A stretch of DNA of 64,000 nt from Pontibacillus marinus BH030004 = DSM 16465. Lineage in GTDB: Bacteria > Bacillota > Bacilli > Bacillales > BH030062. The stretch spans positions 1 through 64,000 of the forward strand of contig NZ_AULJ01000033.1 in assembly GCF_000425225.1 (NCBI RefSeq). Direction: 5' to 3'. Under the pieces are notes generated by a model, which was not told where the DNA came from, did not search any database, and worked only from the letters and a program-made list of their open reading frames with translations. This document shows, piece by piece, positions 43,504 to 53,738 of this stretch (the stretch's first letter is position 1; each line of letters begins with the position of its first letter). The position numbers were made by a program, and so were the translations under genes.

Positions 43504-45186
43504 ATGAGTGAATTCTATGACATTGTGATTGTTGGTGGCGGTAGTGCGGGTTCTGTACTCGCCAATCGACTAAGTGAAGATGGGAAAAAGAGTGTTCTTG
43601 TTTTGGAGGCGGGACGCAGTGATTATTCTTGGGATTTATTAATCCAAATGCCGGCAGCTTTGCCGTTTCCTGCGGGTAAAAGCCTTTACGATTGGAAATA
43701 CGAATCTGACCCTGAGCCATATATGAACGGTCGACGTATCAAGCATGCTCGAGGAAAGGTACTCGGAGGCTCTAGTTCGATCAACGGTATGATTTATCAA
43801 CGTGGAAACCCGATGGACTATGAACGCTGGGGAGCGGACAAAGGTATGGAATCGTGGGATTTTGCGCACTGTCTTCCATATTTCAAACGCTTAGAGAATG
43901 CATTAGCATCACCAGATGATGAGCTTCGCGGTCATGATGGGCCTGTCAAATTGGAACGCGGTCCAGCCAAAAATCCTTTATTCCAATCATTCTTTGACTC
44001 AGCTGTACAGGCTGGTTATTCACGGACTCCTGATGTGAATGGTTTTCGTCAGGAAGGGTTCGGGCCGTTTGATAAGCATGTGTACAAAGGACAACGTATG
44101 TCTGCTTCACGCGCTTATATTCATCCGGTTATGGACCGTGAGAACCTAACGGTGAGGACGCGTGCTTTCGTTAAACATATCGACTTCGATGGAACTAAAG
44201 CCAAAGGGTTTACTTATTATCGAAACGGAAAGACGCATCAAGTTGAAGCGGGTGAAGTTATCCTTGCAGGCGGTGCGATTAACACGCCACAGCTTCTTCA
44301 ACTGTCAGGTGTGGGGGAAGCAGAACACCTTCTCTCACTTGGCATTAAACCAGTTGTCAATCTTCCGGGTGTAGGAGAAAACCTTCAGGATCACCTTGAA
44401 GTCTATATCCAACACGCTTGTCCAGAGCCTGTATCTGAACAGCCTAACTTAAGTAAAGCGCGCATGCCTTGGATTGGCTTGGAGTGGATGCTTAAACGTA
44501 CAGGACCGGCATCGACCAACCATTTCGAAGGTGGCGGTTTCGTCCGTTCGAACGAGGATGTTGATTATCCGAACTTAATGTTCCACTTCCTTCCGGTAGC
44601 GGTACGTTACGACGGGCAAAAAGCGCCTACAGACCACGGATTCCAAGTACACATCGGACCAATGTACTCTGACGCCCGAGGATCCTTAAAAATTCGCTCA
44701 ACAGATCCGAAAGAGCACCCGAGCATGGTTTACAACTACCTTTCTACTGAACAGGACAGACGCGAATGGATAGAAGCGGTAAGAATTACTCGTGAAATTA
44801 TGTCCCAGCCTGCTATGAAAAAATATAATGCAGGGGAAATTTCTCCTGGCCCTACCGTTCAAACAGACGAGGAAATCTTAGAGTGGGTAAAAGAAGATGC
44901 TGAGACTGCACTTCACCCTTCATGCACGGCCAAGATGGGGCCTGATTCAGACCCTATGGCTGTCGTGGATCCAGAAACCATGAAAGTTCATGGGACTGAA
45001 AATCTACGAGTGGTCGATGCATCTGCTATGCCTTACGTTACGAACGGAAATATTCATGCACCTGTGTTGATGTTAGCGGAGAAGGCAGCAGACTTAATCC
45101 GTGGAGAGAAACCACTTGATCCAATTCATGCCGATTTCTATCGTCATGGTGTACATGCGCCCGATGCAGGAACAGTAACCAAATAA
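43504..45186 (+). CDS. betA: GMC-family choline dehydrogenase
   Basis: A 560-residue GMC flavoenzyme. FAD site [19 protein letters not shown] at the N-terminus, [20 protein letters not shown] (about 83-100), [13 protein letters not shown] (about 257), and the active-site regions LHPSCTAKM (His about 471) and [19 protein letters not shown]. It oxidises choline to betaine aldehyde, which GbsA then converts. Bacillus subtilis uses an iron-type alcohol dehydrogenase (GbsB) for this step; here a BetA-type enzyme takes its place. GGAGGAAC precedes the ATG. Confidence 0.92.
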   Translation: MSEFYDIVIVGGGSAGSVLANRLSEDGKKSVLVLEAGRSDYSWDLLIQMPAALPFPAGKSLYDWKYESDPEPYMNGRRIKHARGKVLGGSSSINGMIYQRGNPMDYERWGADKGMESWDFAHCLPYFKRLENALASPDDELRGHDGPVKLERGPAKNPLFQSFFDSAVQAGYSRTPDVNGFRQEGFGPFDKHVYKGQRMSASRAYIHPVMDRENLTVRTRAFVKHIDFDGTKAKGFTYYRNGKTHQVEAGEVILAGGAINTPQLLQLSGVGEAEHLLSLGIKPVVNLPGVGENLQDHLEVYIQHACPEPVSEQPNLSKARMPWIGLEWMLKRTGPASTNHFEGGGFVRSNEDVDYPNLMFHFLPVAVRYDGQKAPTDHGFQVHIGPMYSDARGSLKIRSTDPKEHPSMVYNYLSTEQDRREWIEAVRITREIMSQPAMKKYNAGEISPGPTVQTDEEILEWVKEDAETALHPSCTAKMGPDSDPMAVVDPETMKVHGTENLRVVDASAMPYVTNGNIHAPVLMLAEKAADLIRGEKPLDPIHADFYRHGVHAPDAGTVTK

Positions 45187-45222
45187 CACTTTCTTGAAGA
45201 AGGCCTCTTGCAAAACCTGAAG

Positions 45223-45254
45223 AGATGGCGAGCAAATGCTCGCCATCTTTTTTT
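45223..45254 (+). terminator. Terminator after betA
   Basis: A perfect 12-bp stem (AGATGGCGAGCA with TGCTCGCCATCT) with a two-base loop, then seven T's. Confidence 0.9.
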
Positions 45255-46668
45255 ATAGAAAAAAGAAAACAAATAGTTGAAGGTATATCTGCACCATGAC
45301 ATAAAAGGCGATGGCGTATTTGTAGTTAAATAGTAAACCATTCTTGATTATGCTAAGTCGGTTCACCGAACTTAAAATGATCGATGGTAAAATCAGAGGG
45401 GATAACATGATTGAGATCACACTCCCTGATGTAATACCCAGTACGACGATTTCTGGTGGATAGGGCAGATCTACTCCTTGTAAGATCCCTGAGACGAGTA
45501 CGATTACCGTCAACGGGCCAAGTCCAATGAAACCTAAAAGGATCACGACAAAAGGAAGGACCCATAAGAAGTTTAAGAACGGTATGGCTTCTGTCACATA
45601 AAAGAGCCCGTCAATAATATATTTACCATAGCCTGACTGATTGACCGCATTGATTAAAAATCCAGCTGCCAATAGAATCGAGAACTGTTGGGCTTTGCTT
45701 GGGAGACTTTTTGCTAAATAAGCCTTACCATTCTCCGTGATCGCACTGGTTCTTCTTCGGACTATAAAGTAGAGGATGACCCACGCTACAATGACAATGG
45801 GAATGATAAGCAATAATTCCGCTTCCCAAATCGCATTGAGAAGAAAAATGGAACCGAACAATGTCACAAATAGAAAGCCAAATTCTAGGGCATCGCGATT
45901 CCCTTCACTATCTTGTTTCTTTTCTTCTTTAATTCTAGCTAGTTCCTCTTGGATGCCTGCCGTAAGGTCCACCCCGTAATGACGTTCTTGAAAATAAGAG
46001 AAGAGAACAGATAACAAGATACCGGCAAAGGATATGACAAGTCCTTGTAAGATGGATAAAGCTAACGATGCATTAAGCGCATGAACGGCAAAAATGAAGC
46101 TCGGTATGCTAACCACCCACATCGTTGTTAAGGAGAACGCACGGAGTAAGGCTGTTCCTTTATAATTTTCCCATACTTCTCCTTTTTGATTATTTAAAAA
46201 TTCGTTGATCATTCCATATACCATAGGGATTGAACCGAATAATAGAAAGTAAGAAATAATTTGCGTTATAATCATCATTCCAAAATAAAACTTGCGACTC
46301 GTATTCAGCAAGTTTTGAGCGAAGTTAATGACGGATTCTATGTATGGCTTCTCTGCAAATACCCAACTAATTGTAGGAACAATGAGTAAGATAGCAATCA
46401 GTCCACTCATCACAGAAAATCCAGATATGATCCCTTCCACAAGTGAGGTACCTGCTGAAAGGTGAACCATCAAGGCTATCACGAGAAGTAAAAGCGATAT
46501 ACTTGCCTGCTTTATCGGTAAGAAAAAATAACCGAGTAAAAAGGCTGCTAAACCGAACAAGGAAAGAACGGTCGAAAGCACATCACCGCCAATGAAATAA
46601 ACAATGAAATGCATGATCACATATAAACTAATAAATAAGGTGTAACCTCTTTTGGACATTTGTACCAT
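45253..46668 (-). CDS. Polytopic membrane protein, transporter-like
   Basis: A 471-residue integral membrane protein with about 11-12 hydrophobic helices and one charged cytoplasmic loop near residues 225-260 (RIKEEKKQDSEGNRDALEF). Two-half organisation with loops such as FGSIPMVYG and GFIGLGPLTVIVLVSGIL suggests a secondary transporter of the ion-transporter superfamily, but I recognise no specific family. ATG 46668 has GGAG 8 bases upstream. It converges with betA, so a link to betaine metabolism is not shown. Confidence 0.65.
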   Translation of the reverse strand: MVQMSKRGYTLFISLYVIMHFIVYFIGGDVLSTVLSLFGLAAFLLGYFFLPIKQASISLLLLVIALMVHLSAGTSLVEGIISGFSVMSGLIAILLIVPTISWVFAEKPYIESVINFAQNLLNTSRKFYFGMMIITQIISYFLLFGSIPMVYGMINEFLNNQKGEVWENYKGTALLRAFSLTTMWVVSIPSFIFAVHALNASLALSILQGLVISFAGILLSVLFSYFQERHYGVDLTAGIQEELARIKEEKKQDSEGNRDALEFGFLFVTLFGSIFLLNAIWEAELLLIIPIVIVAWVILYFIVRRRTSAITENGKAYLAKSLPSKAQQFSILLAAGFLINAVNQSGYGKYIIDGLFYVTEAIPFLNFLWVLPFVVILLGFIGLGPLTVIVLVSGILQGVDLPYPPEIVVLGITSGSVISIMLSPLILPSIILSSVNRLSIIKNGLLFNYKYAIAFYVMVQIYLQLFVFFFL

Positions 46669-46813
46669 TATGGATGCTCCACTCCTGATTCAAAGTGTTA
46701 ACTTTACACATCGTATCATACAGGAATATAAAGTAGCTCAAATCATGCACGATAAAGGCTATTTTATTTTTCGATAAAACCAAAAAAAGATTCAAATAAA
46801 TGGAGGAATAAGG

Positions 46814-47587
46814 ATGAATGAGTTAAAGCTAAAAAATAAAATAGCAATTGTTACAGGAGGAACAAAAGGGATTGGCAAAGCAATTGCTACTAAATTTGCT
46901 TACGAAGGAGCCAGTGTATTTATCGTTGGGCGGAACAAGCAAGCTGGAGAAAAAGTTGTGAAAGAGACACAAGGGCAAATCTCTTTTATTCAAGCAGATG
47001 TTTCTAAACCAGATGAGGTAAAGAAATTGGTTGATCAAACCGTTCAACAAACGGGACGCCTAGATATTTTGGTGAATAATGCAGGGGTCCAACATGAACA
47101 GAACATCGAACATACATCACCAGAAGATTGGGACAAAGTGATGAATGTAAACTTGAAGAGTGTCTTTTTATGCAGTAAGTATGCAATTCCTCATATGCGA
47201 CATCAAGGTGGAGGGAAAATTATTAACACAGCATCAATTGATGGATATTGGGCTGAACCCAATTTAGGCGCTTATTGCACCTCAAAAGGTGGAGTCCTTT
47301 CCCTAACAAAGTCTATTGCTTTAGATTTTGCTCGAGATGGAGTTTTATGTAACTGCATATGTCCGGGATACATAGAAACAGAAATGACAGAAAGCTACAT
47401 GAATGCACAAAGTGATCCTGAACATGCAAGAAATCAGTTAGCCAATCGTCATCCCGTTCAACGTATGGGAAAACCTGAAGATATAGCAGAAGCCGCTTTT
47501 TGGTTAGCTATTCAAGAATCCAACTTTGTAACGGGACAGTCCATTACCGTTGATGGTGGGTTAACTCTTGGGAATATTGATTTTTAA
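46814..47587 (+). CDS. Short-chain dehydrogenase/reductase
   Basis: A 257-residue classical SDR. Cofactor motif TGGTKGIGKAIA, NNAG at about 90, catalytic Ser in NTASIDGYW, YxxxK in YCTSKGG, and C-terminal VTGQSITVDGGLTLG. It is closest in style to glucose-1-dehydrogenase/3-oxoacyl reductase types, substrate unknown. GGAGGAA precedes the ATG. Confidence 0.88.
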   Translation: MNELKLKNKIAIVTGGTKGIGKAIATKFAYEGASVFIVGRNKQAGEKVVKETQGQISFIQADVSKPDEVKKLVDQTVQQTGRLDILVNNAGVQHEQNIEHTSPEDWDKVMNVNLKSVFLCSKYAIPHMRHQGGGKIINTASIDGYWAEPNLGAYCTSKGGVLSLTKSIALDFARDGVLCNCICPGYIETEMTESYMNAQSDPEHARNQLANRHPVQRMGKPEDIAEAAFWLAIQESNFVTGQSITVDGGLTLGNIDF

Positions 47588-47684
47588 CAAAACCGGCCTC
47601 ATGTTTCCTTTAGCTAGTTTTACTCTACTTCCTGCGTAGTATATAATTGAGTGTCAAAGCAGAACAAAAGATAGGAAGTTTCTT

Positions 47685-49172
47685 ATGAATAACCAAAAAA
47701 ACAAAGGATATAAAAATTCCGTAAACAAGCACAATAGATCTGGGAAACAGAATAAGAAACAACACAATAAGCGTGGGAATCAAGCAGATGCCAAGCATAA
47801 TAGGAAGCATAAGAAAGTGAATGCACCCCAGCGTGGCCAGAAAATCGCAACTGCAAAAGTGACTTGCTCCGGCCTAACTAGTGAGGGTAAAGGAATTGCC
47901 CAGTGGGACGGGAAGCGGTTGGAGGTAGCGGATCTTCTTCCTGGTGAAACGGCAGAGATCATCGTCTCCAAAAAAGGGCAGTATGTGAATGGAGATCTAA
48001 AGAAGGTCATTACGCCATCTAAAGATCGTGTCACGCCTCCATGTCCGTATTACTACGAGTGCGGTGGATGTCAGATTCAGCATATGAGCGATCAGGCGCA
48101 AGCTCGATTTAAGGAGGAAACCGTAGCTTCTCTCATGAAGCCATTCGGAAAGCCCGAACCTATTTTTACAATGGATCATCCGTATGATTATCGAAATAAG
48201 AACAACCTAACATACGGGATGAATAAAGACCGTCAAATCATTGGAGGACTGTATGCACAGAACTCTCATGAAATTATACCGATTGATAAGTGTCTAATTC
48301 ATGATCCGAAAGCGGATGAGATCGCCAAAACCATTCAAGGCTTGATGAAATCCTTTAAAATGCAGCCGTACAATGAAGATACTGGGCGTGGCTTCCTTCG
48401 ACATGTGTTAATCAAGGTGGGCAAGTTTAGTGGTGAGATTATGGTGGTGTTGGTTGCAGCGTCATCTGTATTTAAAGGGAAGAATAATTTTGTTAAGGCC
48501 CTAAGAAAGGCCCATCCAGAAATTTCGACTCTCTTGCATAACGTAAACACCCGAAGCGACAGCATGGTGTTAGGCAATGAAGAAAAGGTTCTATTCGGCA
48601 AGGGAACCATAACAGACACCCTTTGCGGAATGGAGTTCGAGATCTCTGCGAAATCCTTCTACCAAATTAATCCTGTCCAGACGGAAAAGCTCTATTCAAA
48701 AGCGATTGAAATGGCGGATCTAACTGGAGAGGAAACCGTAATTGATGCATACTGCGGAACCGGTACGATCGGTCTTGTTGCCAGCCAAAAAGCTGGAAAG
48801 GTTATTGGTGTGGAGCTGAATAACGATGCGGTTAAAGACGCGATTCGTAACTCAAAGCGGAACGGTGTGAAGAATGCTCGTTTTTATCAGGGCGATGCAG
48901 GTGAGTTCATGGTGCAAATGGCAGGACGCGGCGAAAAGGCTGATGTGGTGATTTTGGATCCACCAAGAAGCGGAAGCGACGAAGCCTTCTTGTCCAGTGT
49001 GGCGAAGCTGAAGCCGAAGCGGGTTGTGTATGTGTCGTGTAATCCAGAGACGCAAGCGCGTGATTTAAAGTACTTGGATAAGAATGGGTACAAGGTTGAA
49101 GAGATTCAGCCAGTGGATATGTTTCCTCAGACGAATCATGTAGAAAGCGTTGTAAAATTAGTACGGAAATAA
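47685..49172 (+). CDS. 23S rRNA (uracil-C5)-methyltransferase, RlmCD/RumA family
   Basis: A 495-residue SAM-dependent RNA m5U methyltransferase. A Lys/Asn/His-rich tail (1-48) precedes a TRAM domain (about 52-110); the Fe-S cluster Cys are in CPYYYECGGCQ. The catalytic domain has DAYCGTGTIGL, DPPRSG and the nucleophile loop VYVSCNP. The poly-basic tail is longer than usual and may help RNA binding. Gram-positives often use one such enzyme for two sites, but site specificity cannot be read here. Confidence 0.9.
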   Translation: MNNQKNKGYKNSVNKHNRSGKQNKKQHNKRGNQADAKHNRKHKKVNAPQRGQKIATAKVTCSGLTSEGKGIAQWDGKRLEVADLLPGETAEIIVSKKGQYVNGDLKKVITPSKDRVTPPCPYYYECGGCQIQHMSDQAQARFKEETVASLMKPFGKPEPIFTMDHPYDYRNKNNLTYGMNKDRQIIGGLYAQNSHEIIPIDKCLIHDPKADEIAKTIQGLMKSFKMQPYNEDTGRGFLRHVLIKVGKFSGEIMVVLVAASSVFKGKNNFVKALRKAHPEISTLLHNVNTRSDSMVLGNEEKVLFGKGTITDTLCGMEFEISAKSFYQINPVQTEKLYSKAIEMADLTGEETVIDAYCGTGTIGLVASQKAGKVIGVELNNDAVKDAIRNSKRNGVKNARFYQGDAGEFMVQMAGRGEKADVVILDPPRSGSDEAFLSSVAKLKPKRVVYVSCNPETQARDLKYLDKNGYKVEEIQPVDMFPQTNHVESVVKLVRK

Positions 49173-49204
49173 GAAGCAGGAGCATATAGCGGTGCCTTAT
49201 AGCG

Positions 49205-49260
49205 GTGCCTGACCCCCACTCTTTTAAAGCATTAACGCAGTGGGGGTCAGGCACTTTTTT
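49205..49260 (+). repeat. GTGCCTGACCCCCA inverted repeat, copy 1, with T-run
   Basis: A 16-bp perfect inverted repeat (49205-49220 with 49239-49254) followed by six T's, so it also serves as terminator after the methyltransferase gene. Before it TATAGCGGTGCC is repeated in tandem (about 49187-49209). A second copy lies at 50515-50564. Confidence 0.85.
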
Positions 49261-49324
49261 ACTTGACTTTCCCCCATAAGAAGCATGGTAAGATACCATT
49301 AGGAAAACGTAGGAGGAACTGACA

Positions 49325-50512
49325 ATGACAAGAAAGCTATTCTATGAAGACCCATATAAGGTGGAATTCGATTCTAAGATTTTAACAATAGATGAGGACA
49401 AGCGTGGTCCTTATGTGGTGCTAGAAGAGACAGCGTTTTACCCTACTGGTGGTGGGCAACCATTCGATAAGGGAACATTGAATGGATTTGAAGTGATTGA
49501 TGTGGAAGAAGTGGATGGCGAGGTACGTCATTACACAAATGGAATAATGTCAGCTGATACGCAAGAAGTGCATGGAATCCTTGATGAAGAAAGACGTATC
49601 GATCATATGCAGCAACATTGTGGACAGCACATCATCTCAGCCATTTTTGATGATCAGTTCGACATACCAACAACGAGCTTCCATTTAGGAAAAGATACGG
49701 TAACGATTGATTTAGATACGGAAGGCTTATCTGATGACCTTTTGCAACAAGCTGAGGCTCAGGTAAATGACATCATCCATAAAAATTATCCAGTTGAAAC
49801 GAAGTGGATGTCTGCGGAAGAGGCGAAGGAGTACTCGCTTCGTAAACCTCTTGCCGTCGAAGGTGATGTTCGCCTTGTCATTATTCCAGAGATTGATTAC
49901 AACGGATGCGGTGGAACACACCCTAGATCAACTGGTGAAGTCATGGCAGCGAAGTTTCTGGGCTGGACCAAAAGCAAGAAACAGGTACGTTTGGAATTTG
50001 TTTGCGGTTATCGACTTTTATCTCAGTTCGAAGAGAAACACCAAGTATTAACTGATTTGAAACAGCTTATTCCAAGACCGGAAGATCAAATGGTAGAAGA
50101 AATCGATCAGTTGATCAAAGCAAGTAAAGAAAAAGATAAGAAAATCACTGAACTTGAAGAACAACTTCTTCAATACGAAGCACGTGATATTGTCGCGGAG
50201 TCACATGGGGATAAAGTGATTCAACGTGTGTTCGAGGACCGATCAATCAAAACACTCCAATCTCTAGGAAAAGTGATAATTGAAGAAGCGCCTGATGCTT
50301 ATCTCATCCTTGTGAGTGAACAAGAAGACCAGCTCCAGTTCGTCCTGTCTCATGGAGAAGAAATCGATCAAAATATGAATGAAGTCGCCAAACAAACCAT
50401 GCCTCTTATTGAAGGAAAGGGAGGCGGAAAGCCAAATTTTGTCCAAGGTGGAGGCAAAAAGTTAATAGACGGAACGGATTTCGCTAATCGAGTGAGAGAA
50501 CAGTTATCATAA
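49325..50512 (+). CDS. Alanyl-tRNA editing protein, AlaX-L type with DHHA1 domain
   Basis: A 395-residue free-standing editing protein. The N-terminal part is the AlaRS beta-barrel (FYPTGGGQPFDKGTL), the zinc site is HMQQHCGQHI (about 93-102) plus CGGTHPRSTGEV (about 196), followed by a coiled coil (about 250-285) and a C-terminal DHHA1 domain with GKGGGKPNFVQGGGK. It hydrolyses Ser- or Gly-tRNA(Ala). AGGAGGAA precedes the ATG. The gene is bracketed by two copies of the GTGCCTGACCCCCA repeat. Confidence 0.9.
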   Translation: MTRKLFYEDPYKVEFDSKILTIDEDKRGPYVVLEETAFYPTGGGQPFDKGTLNGFEVIDVEEVDGEVRHYTNGIMSADTQEVHGILDEERRIDHMQQHCGQHIISAIFDDQFDIPTTSFHLGKDTVTIDLDTEGLSDDLLQQAEAQVNDIIHKNYPVETKWMSAEEAKEYSLRKPLAVEGDVRLVIIPEIDYNGCGGTHPRSTGEVMAAKFLGWTKSKKQVRLEFVCGYRLLSQFEEKHQVLTDLKQLIPRPEDQMVEEIDQLIKASKEKDKKITELEEQLLQYEARDIVAESHGDKVIQRVFEDRSIKTLQSLGKVIIEEAPDAYLILVSEQEDQLQFVLSHGEEIDQNMNEVAKQTMPLIEGKGGGKPNFVQGGGKKLIDGTDFANRVREQLS

Positions 50513-50514
50513 AA

Positions 50515-50564
50515 GTGCCTGACCCCCATTGTGATAAAGCGTTAATTGAGTGGGGGTCAGGCAC
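50515..50564 (+). repeat. GTGCCTGACCCCCA inverted repeat, copy 2
   Basis: Arms 50515-50528 and 50551-50564 are complementary. The middle (AAAGCGTTAATTGAG) resembles that of copy 1, so these are homologous elements and not independent terminators. No T-run here. Confidence 0.85.
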
Positions 50565-50752
50565 CATCTAACCTACTGGAATATCCTATTAATTTTATGT
50601 TATACTTTAACCAAACGTATGTTCTTTTTATAATACCTTCGTCTAGAGTGGTGGGGAGAGATTTCTCCACTGACTTTCTTTAATTCCTCATTTTATATCT
50701 TTCCATCATACCTCATAGTACTCTTGTGTTTCATAAGAAGGGAGTGGAGACC

Positions 50753-52888
50753 ATGACGAAAATGGTCATCTTAGCAGAAAAACCCTCTCAGGCAAAAGCT
50801 TATGCAGAGGCTTTTACGATTCAGGAAAAATCGAAAACGTACATTCAATTAAAGCCCGATGATACATTTCCAAACGGTGCGACGATCACGTGGGGAGTCG
50901 GCCATCTGGTTGAACTCAAAGAACCCCATGATTATAAGCCGGAGTGGAAGAGGTGGAAGCTAGATCAACTGCCGATTGTTCCTGAGCGTTTTCTAGAGAA
51001 AGTCTCTAAAGGAAAATGGGAGCAGTTTCAGGCGGTTAAGAAATTGTTCCAACAAGCGGATGTAATCGTGAATGCCGCCGATGTCGATCGTGAAGGTTCC
51101 AATATTTTTTATAGTATTCTCCGATTAACAGGCGTAAAGGGGAAACCTATTAAACGTTTATGGATCAATTCTCTTGAGAAGGATGAAGTACGTAAAGGAT
51201 TTAATAGTTTACAAGATAACTCTAAGGACTTGCGTTTATTTGATGAAGCGAAAGCCCGTCAAATCAGTGATTGGATGGTTGGGATCAATGCCAGCCGCTT
51301 GTTCACATTACATTTGAAGAAAAAAGGGTTCGAAAGCTACTTATCGATCGGGCGCGTGCAGTCTCCAACGGTTTATTTAATCTATCAAAGGCATAAAGAG
51401 ATTGAAAACTTTAAGCCTGAGCCTTTTTATCAGATCGAGGGGCTTTTTCAACCGGAATCTGGGTCATACAAAGGCCTAGCTGAGATCAAAGAAAAGGATA
51501 AGGCAAAGGTACAGGCGCTCATGGACAAGCATAGGCTTAAAGAAAAGGAAGACTACAAAGGTATTGTCCAAAAGGTAGACAAAAAAACGAAACATCAAAA
51601 GTCACCGAAGCTCCATTCCCTTTCCACCCTTCAAAGTGTGGCGAATCGACGTTGGAAGTACACACCTTCACAAGTCCTTAAGACCTTGCAAAAACTCTAT
51701 GAAAAGCGTCTCGTTACGTATCCAAGGACTGACTGTAACTTCATAACTGAAAATGAGTTTGCTTATGTCGTGAATAACCTGAACAAATATCAGGAAGCTT
51801 TGAACGTCTCCTTCACACCTACGTCCTTAGAGCCAAATAAACGATATGTGAACAGCTCGAAAGTTCAGGAACACTATGCGATCATTCCAACCAAATCAGT
51901 TCCTACGCAAAAGAAGCTGAGTGGACTAAGCCGAGAGGAAAGTAATATTTATAATGAAATTCTGGCTACGACTCTAGCAATGTTCCACTCGGACTATGTC
52001 TATGAAGAGACTACGATTTTCACTCATGTTCAGGACTTACCTTTTAAGTCTACGGGCAAAAGAGATGTGAAACAGGGCTGGAAAGAGCTATTTCCAAAGC
52101 CGTCTAAATCAAAACAGAAGGAAGAGGCAGATCTTCCGAATGTTCAAAATGGGGAGCAGGTGGGCGCTCGTCTTCATATTAAGGAGAGTATGACACAGCC
52201 TCCGAAGCCGTACACAGAAGGTCAGTTGATCAATATGATGAAAACCTGCGGAAAGCTCATGGATGATGTGGAAGATGTGGAGATTTTAAAAGAAGTTGAA
52301 GGCCTGGGAACAGAGGCCACACGATCAAGTATCATTGAAACCATCAAGGCGCAGAAGTATATTGAAGTAAAACGAAACAATGTCTCGATCACGGATAAAG
52401 GGATTATGCTTTGTGAAGCGATTGAAGGCACGTTGCTCTCAAGCCCTTCTATGACCGCAAAATGGGAATCGTATTTGAAGAAGATCGGAAGCGGTGAAGG
52501 ATCGAAACAAGTGTTCATCAAACAGACGAGCCAGTTTATTGAAAAGCTAATGCAAGAAACCCCTGATTCCATTGAACAAGTTAACATTCGAAGCACAGGG
52601 GAGAAAAAGAAGTGGAATGAACCGATTGCCAAATGTCCGGCATGTTCGACAGGCTCCATTACAGATCGATACAAATTTTACGGGTGCTCTGCTTACAAAG
52701 AAGGGTGTAAAGTGACCTTTCCAAAGAAATTAGCCGGAAAAACGTTAACGAATAACATGATTAAAACGTTGTGCGAGAAGAAGCGAACGAAGGTTTTAAA
52801 AGGATTTAAAGGAAAGAAAACATTTAGCACAGCCTTAATGTTGGATCAAGATTACAAGATTAAATTTGATTTTAAACAGAAAGCTTGA
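50753..52888 (+). CDS. topB: DNA topoisomerase III
   Basis: A 711-residue type IA topoisomerase. TOPRIM residues in LAEKPSQAKAYAEAF and DVDREGSNIFYSIL, SIGRVQSPTVYLIY, the active Tyr in LVTYPRTD (about 322), a GLGTEATRSSIIE loop, and a C-terminal zinc-ribbon-like CPACSTGSITDRYKFYGCSAYKEGC cited only as about 630-655. It relaxes or decatenates DNA. ATG 50753 fits GGGAG 8 bases upstream. Length fits Bacillus TopB. Confidence 0.95.
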   Translation: MTKMVILAEKPSQAKAYAEAFTIQEKSKTYIQLKPDDTFPNGATITWGVGHLVELKEPHDYKPEWKRWKLDQLPIVPERFLEKVSKGKWEQFQAVKKLFQQADVIVNAADVDREGSNIFYSILRLTGVKGKPIKRLWINSLEKDEVRKGFNSLQDNSKDLRLFDEAKARQISDWMVGINASRLFTLHLKKKGFESYLSIGRVQSPTVYLIYQRHKEIENFKPEPFYQIEGLFQPESGSYKGLAEIKEKDKAKVQALMDKHRLKEKEDYKGIVQKVDKKTKHQKSPKLHSLSTLQSVANRRWKYTPSQVLKTLQKLYEKRLVTYPRTDCNFITENEFAYVVNNLNKYQEALNVSFTPTSLEPNKRYVNSSKVQEHYAIIPTKSVPTQKKLSGLSREESNIYNEILATTLAMFHSDYVYEETTIFTHVQDLPFKSTGKRDVKQGWKELFPKPSKSKQKEEADLPNVQNGEQVGARLHIKESMTQPPKPYTEGQLINMMKTCGKLMDDVEDVEILKEVEGLGTEATRSSIIETIKAQKYIEVKRNNVSITDKGIMLCEAIEGTLLSSPSMTAKWESYLKKIGSGEGSKQVFIKQTSQFIEKLMQETPDSIEQVNIRSTGEKKKWNEPIAKCPACSTGSITDRYKFYGCSAYKEGCKVTFPKKLAGKTLTNNMIKTLCEKKRTKVLKGFKGKKTFSTALMLDQDYKIKFDFKQKA

Positions 52889-52924
52889 AGAAGATAGATC
52901 CCTCTCCTCTTTGATCATAAAACT

Positions 52925-52969
52925 AAGAAGCTTCTCACCTAGGTTCAGATGAGAAGCTTCTTTATTTTT
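52925..52969. terminator. GCTTCTC-type terminator between topB and stress-protein gene
   Basis: AAGAAGCTTCTCA pairs with TGAGAAGCTTCTT with flanking T-rich tail; usable by both converging genes. Confidence 0.8.
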
Positions 52970-52980
52970 CTTAAATTGTA

Positions 52981-53700
52981 TTAATGTGATTTTGAAGAGT
53001 GATGTCTCTCAGCAGCTCTTGAACGAGTTTCCTCTTCATGATGAGGGTGATCTGTATGAGAATGAGTTGAATGGGTTTCATTTTCTACTGAATTTGTACT
53101 TTCATCATATTTATGATGTTCTACAGAATCATGATGAGTTGTGTGATCGTGATTTTGATAATGGTGAGGATACATGGATTTGTTTTCTGTGTGATTGGAA
53201 AGGAACGTGCGATATACTTTATCTTGCATTTTCTCTGTTGCTTCTACAATGACAATGATTTTTCCATTTTTAAGATGATCCTCATACTGTTGGGCGTCTT
53301 TTTTAGGCATACCTGCTCCGACAAGCGCACCTACAATACCGCCACCACCTGCACCTACTCCAGCACCAGTAAGAGAAGCGGCTATTGGGCCAGCTGCAGC
53401 AATTTGTCCAATACCCGGGATGGCAAGGAGTCCTAAACCTGTTATCAGACCGCCGATTCCACCTAATGCACCACCGGAGATTGCTCCTAATCCAGCTCCT
53501 TTTCCAGCGCTTGACCCTCGACTAGCTTTATTGGATTTTACGGATGTATCCATTTCTTCTTCTAGTACATTTACCTTGTTTTTATCCTTCGCAAAAACAG
53601 AGATTTCGTCAGATCCGTAGCCATGGTGTAGTAAATCTGATATGGCCTTCTCTGCATGTCCTACTTTCGAAAATACACCACCAATTATTCTTTGATCCAT
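52981..53700 (-). CDS. YflT-like general stress protein with glycine zipper and His-rich tail
   Basis: A 239-residue protein of the 17M/YflT-like stress family. N-terminal small alpha/beta domain (GGVFSKVGHAEKAISDLLHHGY), then a Gly-zipper hydrophobic stretch (about 70-140, GLGAISGGALGGIGGLITG), KDAQQYEDHLKNGKIIVIVEA, and a C-terminal tail (about 175-239) with more than fifteen His residues in HH and HxH groups. The tail may bind metal ions. AAAGGAGG precedes the ATG, and a sigma-B-like promoter is upstream. Membrane or cell-surface association is inferred. Confidence 0.8.
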   Translation of the reverse strand: MDQRIIGGVFSKVGHAEKAISDLLHHGYGSDEISVFAKDKNKVNVLEEEMDTSVKSNKASRGSSAGKGAGLGAISGGALGGIGGLITGLGLLAIPGIGQIAAAGPIAASLTGAGVGAGGGGIVGALVGAGMPKKDAQQYEDHLKNGKIIVIVEATEKMQDKVYRTFLSNHTENKSMYPHHYQNHDHTTHHDSVEHHKYDESTNSVENETHSTHSHTDHPHHEEETRSRAAERHHSSKSH

Positions 53701-53738
53701 CGTTTATCCTCCTTTAATAAAATTTCCATCAGTATTCC

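Noticed and set aside
52986-53436. Plus-strand frames of 88 and 107 residues
   Set aside because: Antisense to the His-rich tail and Gly-rich part of the stress protein; composition reflects the complementary strand.
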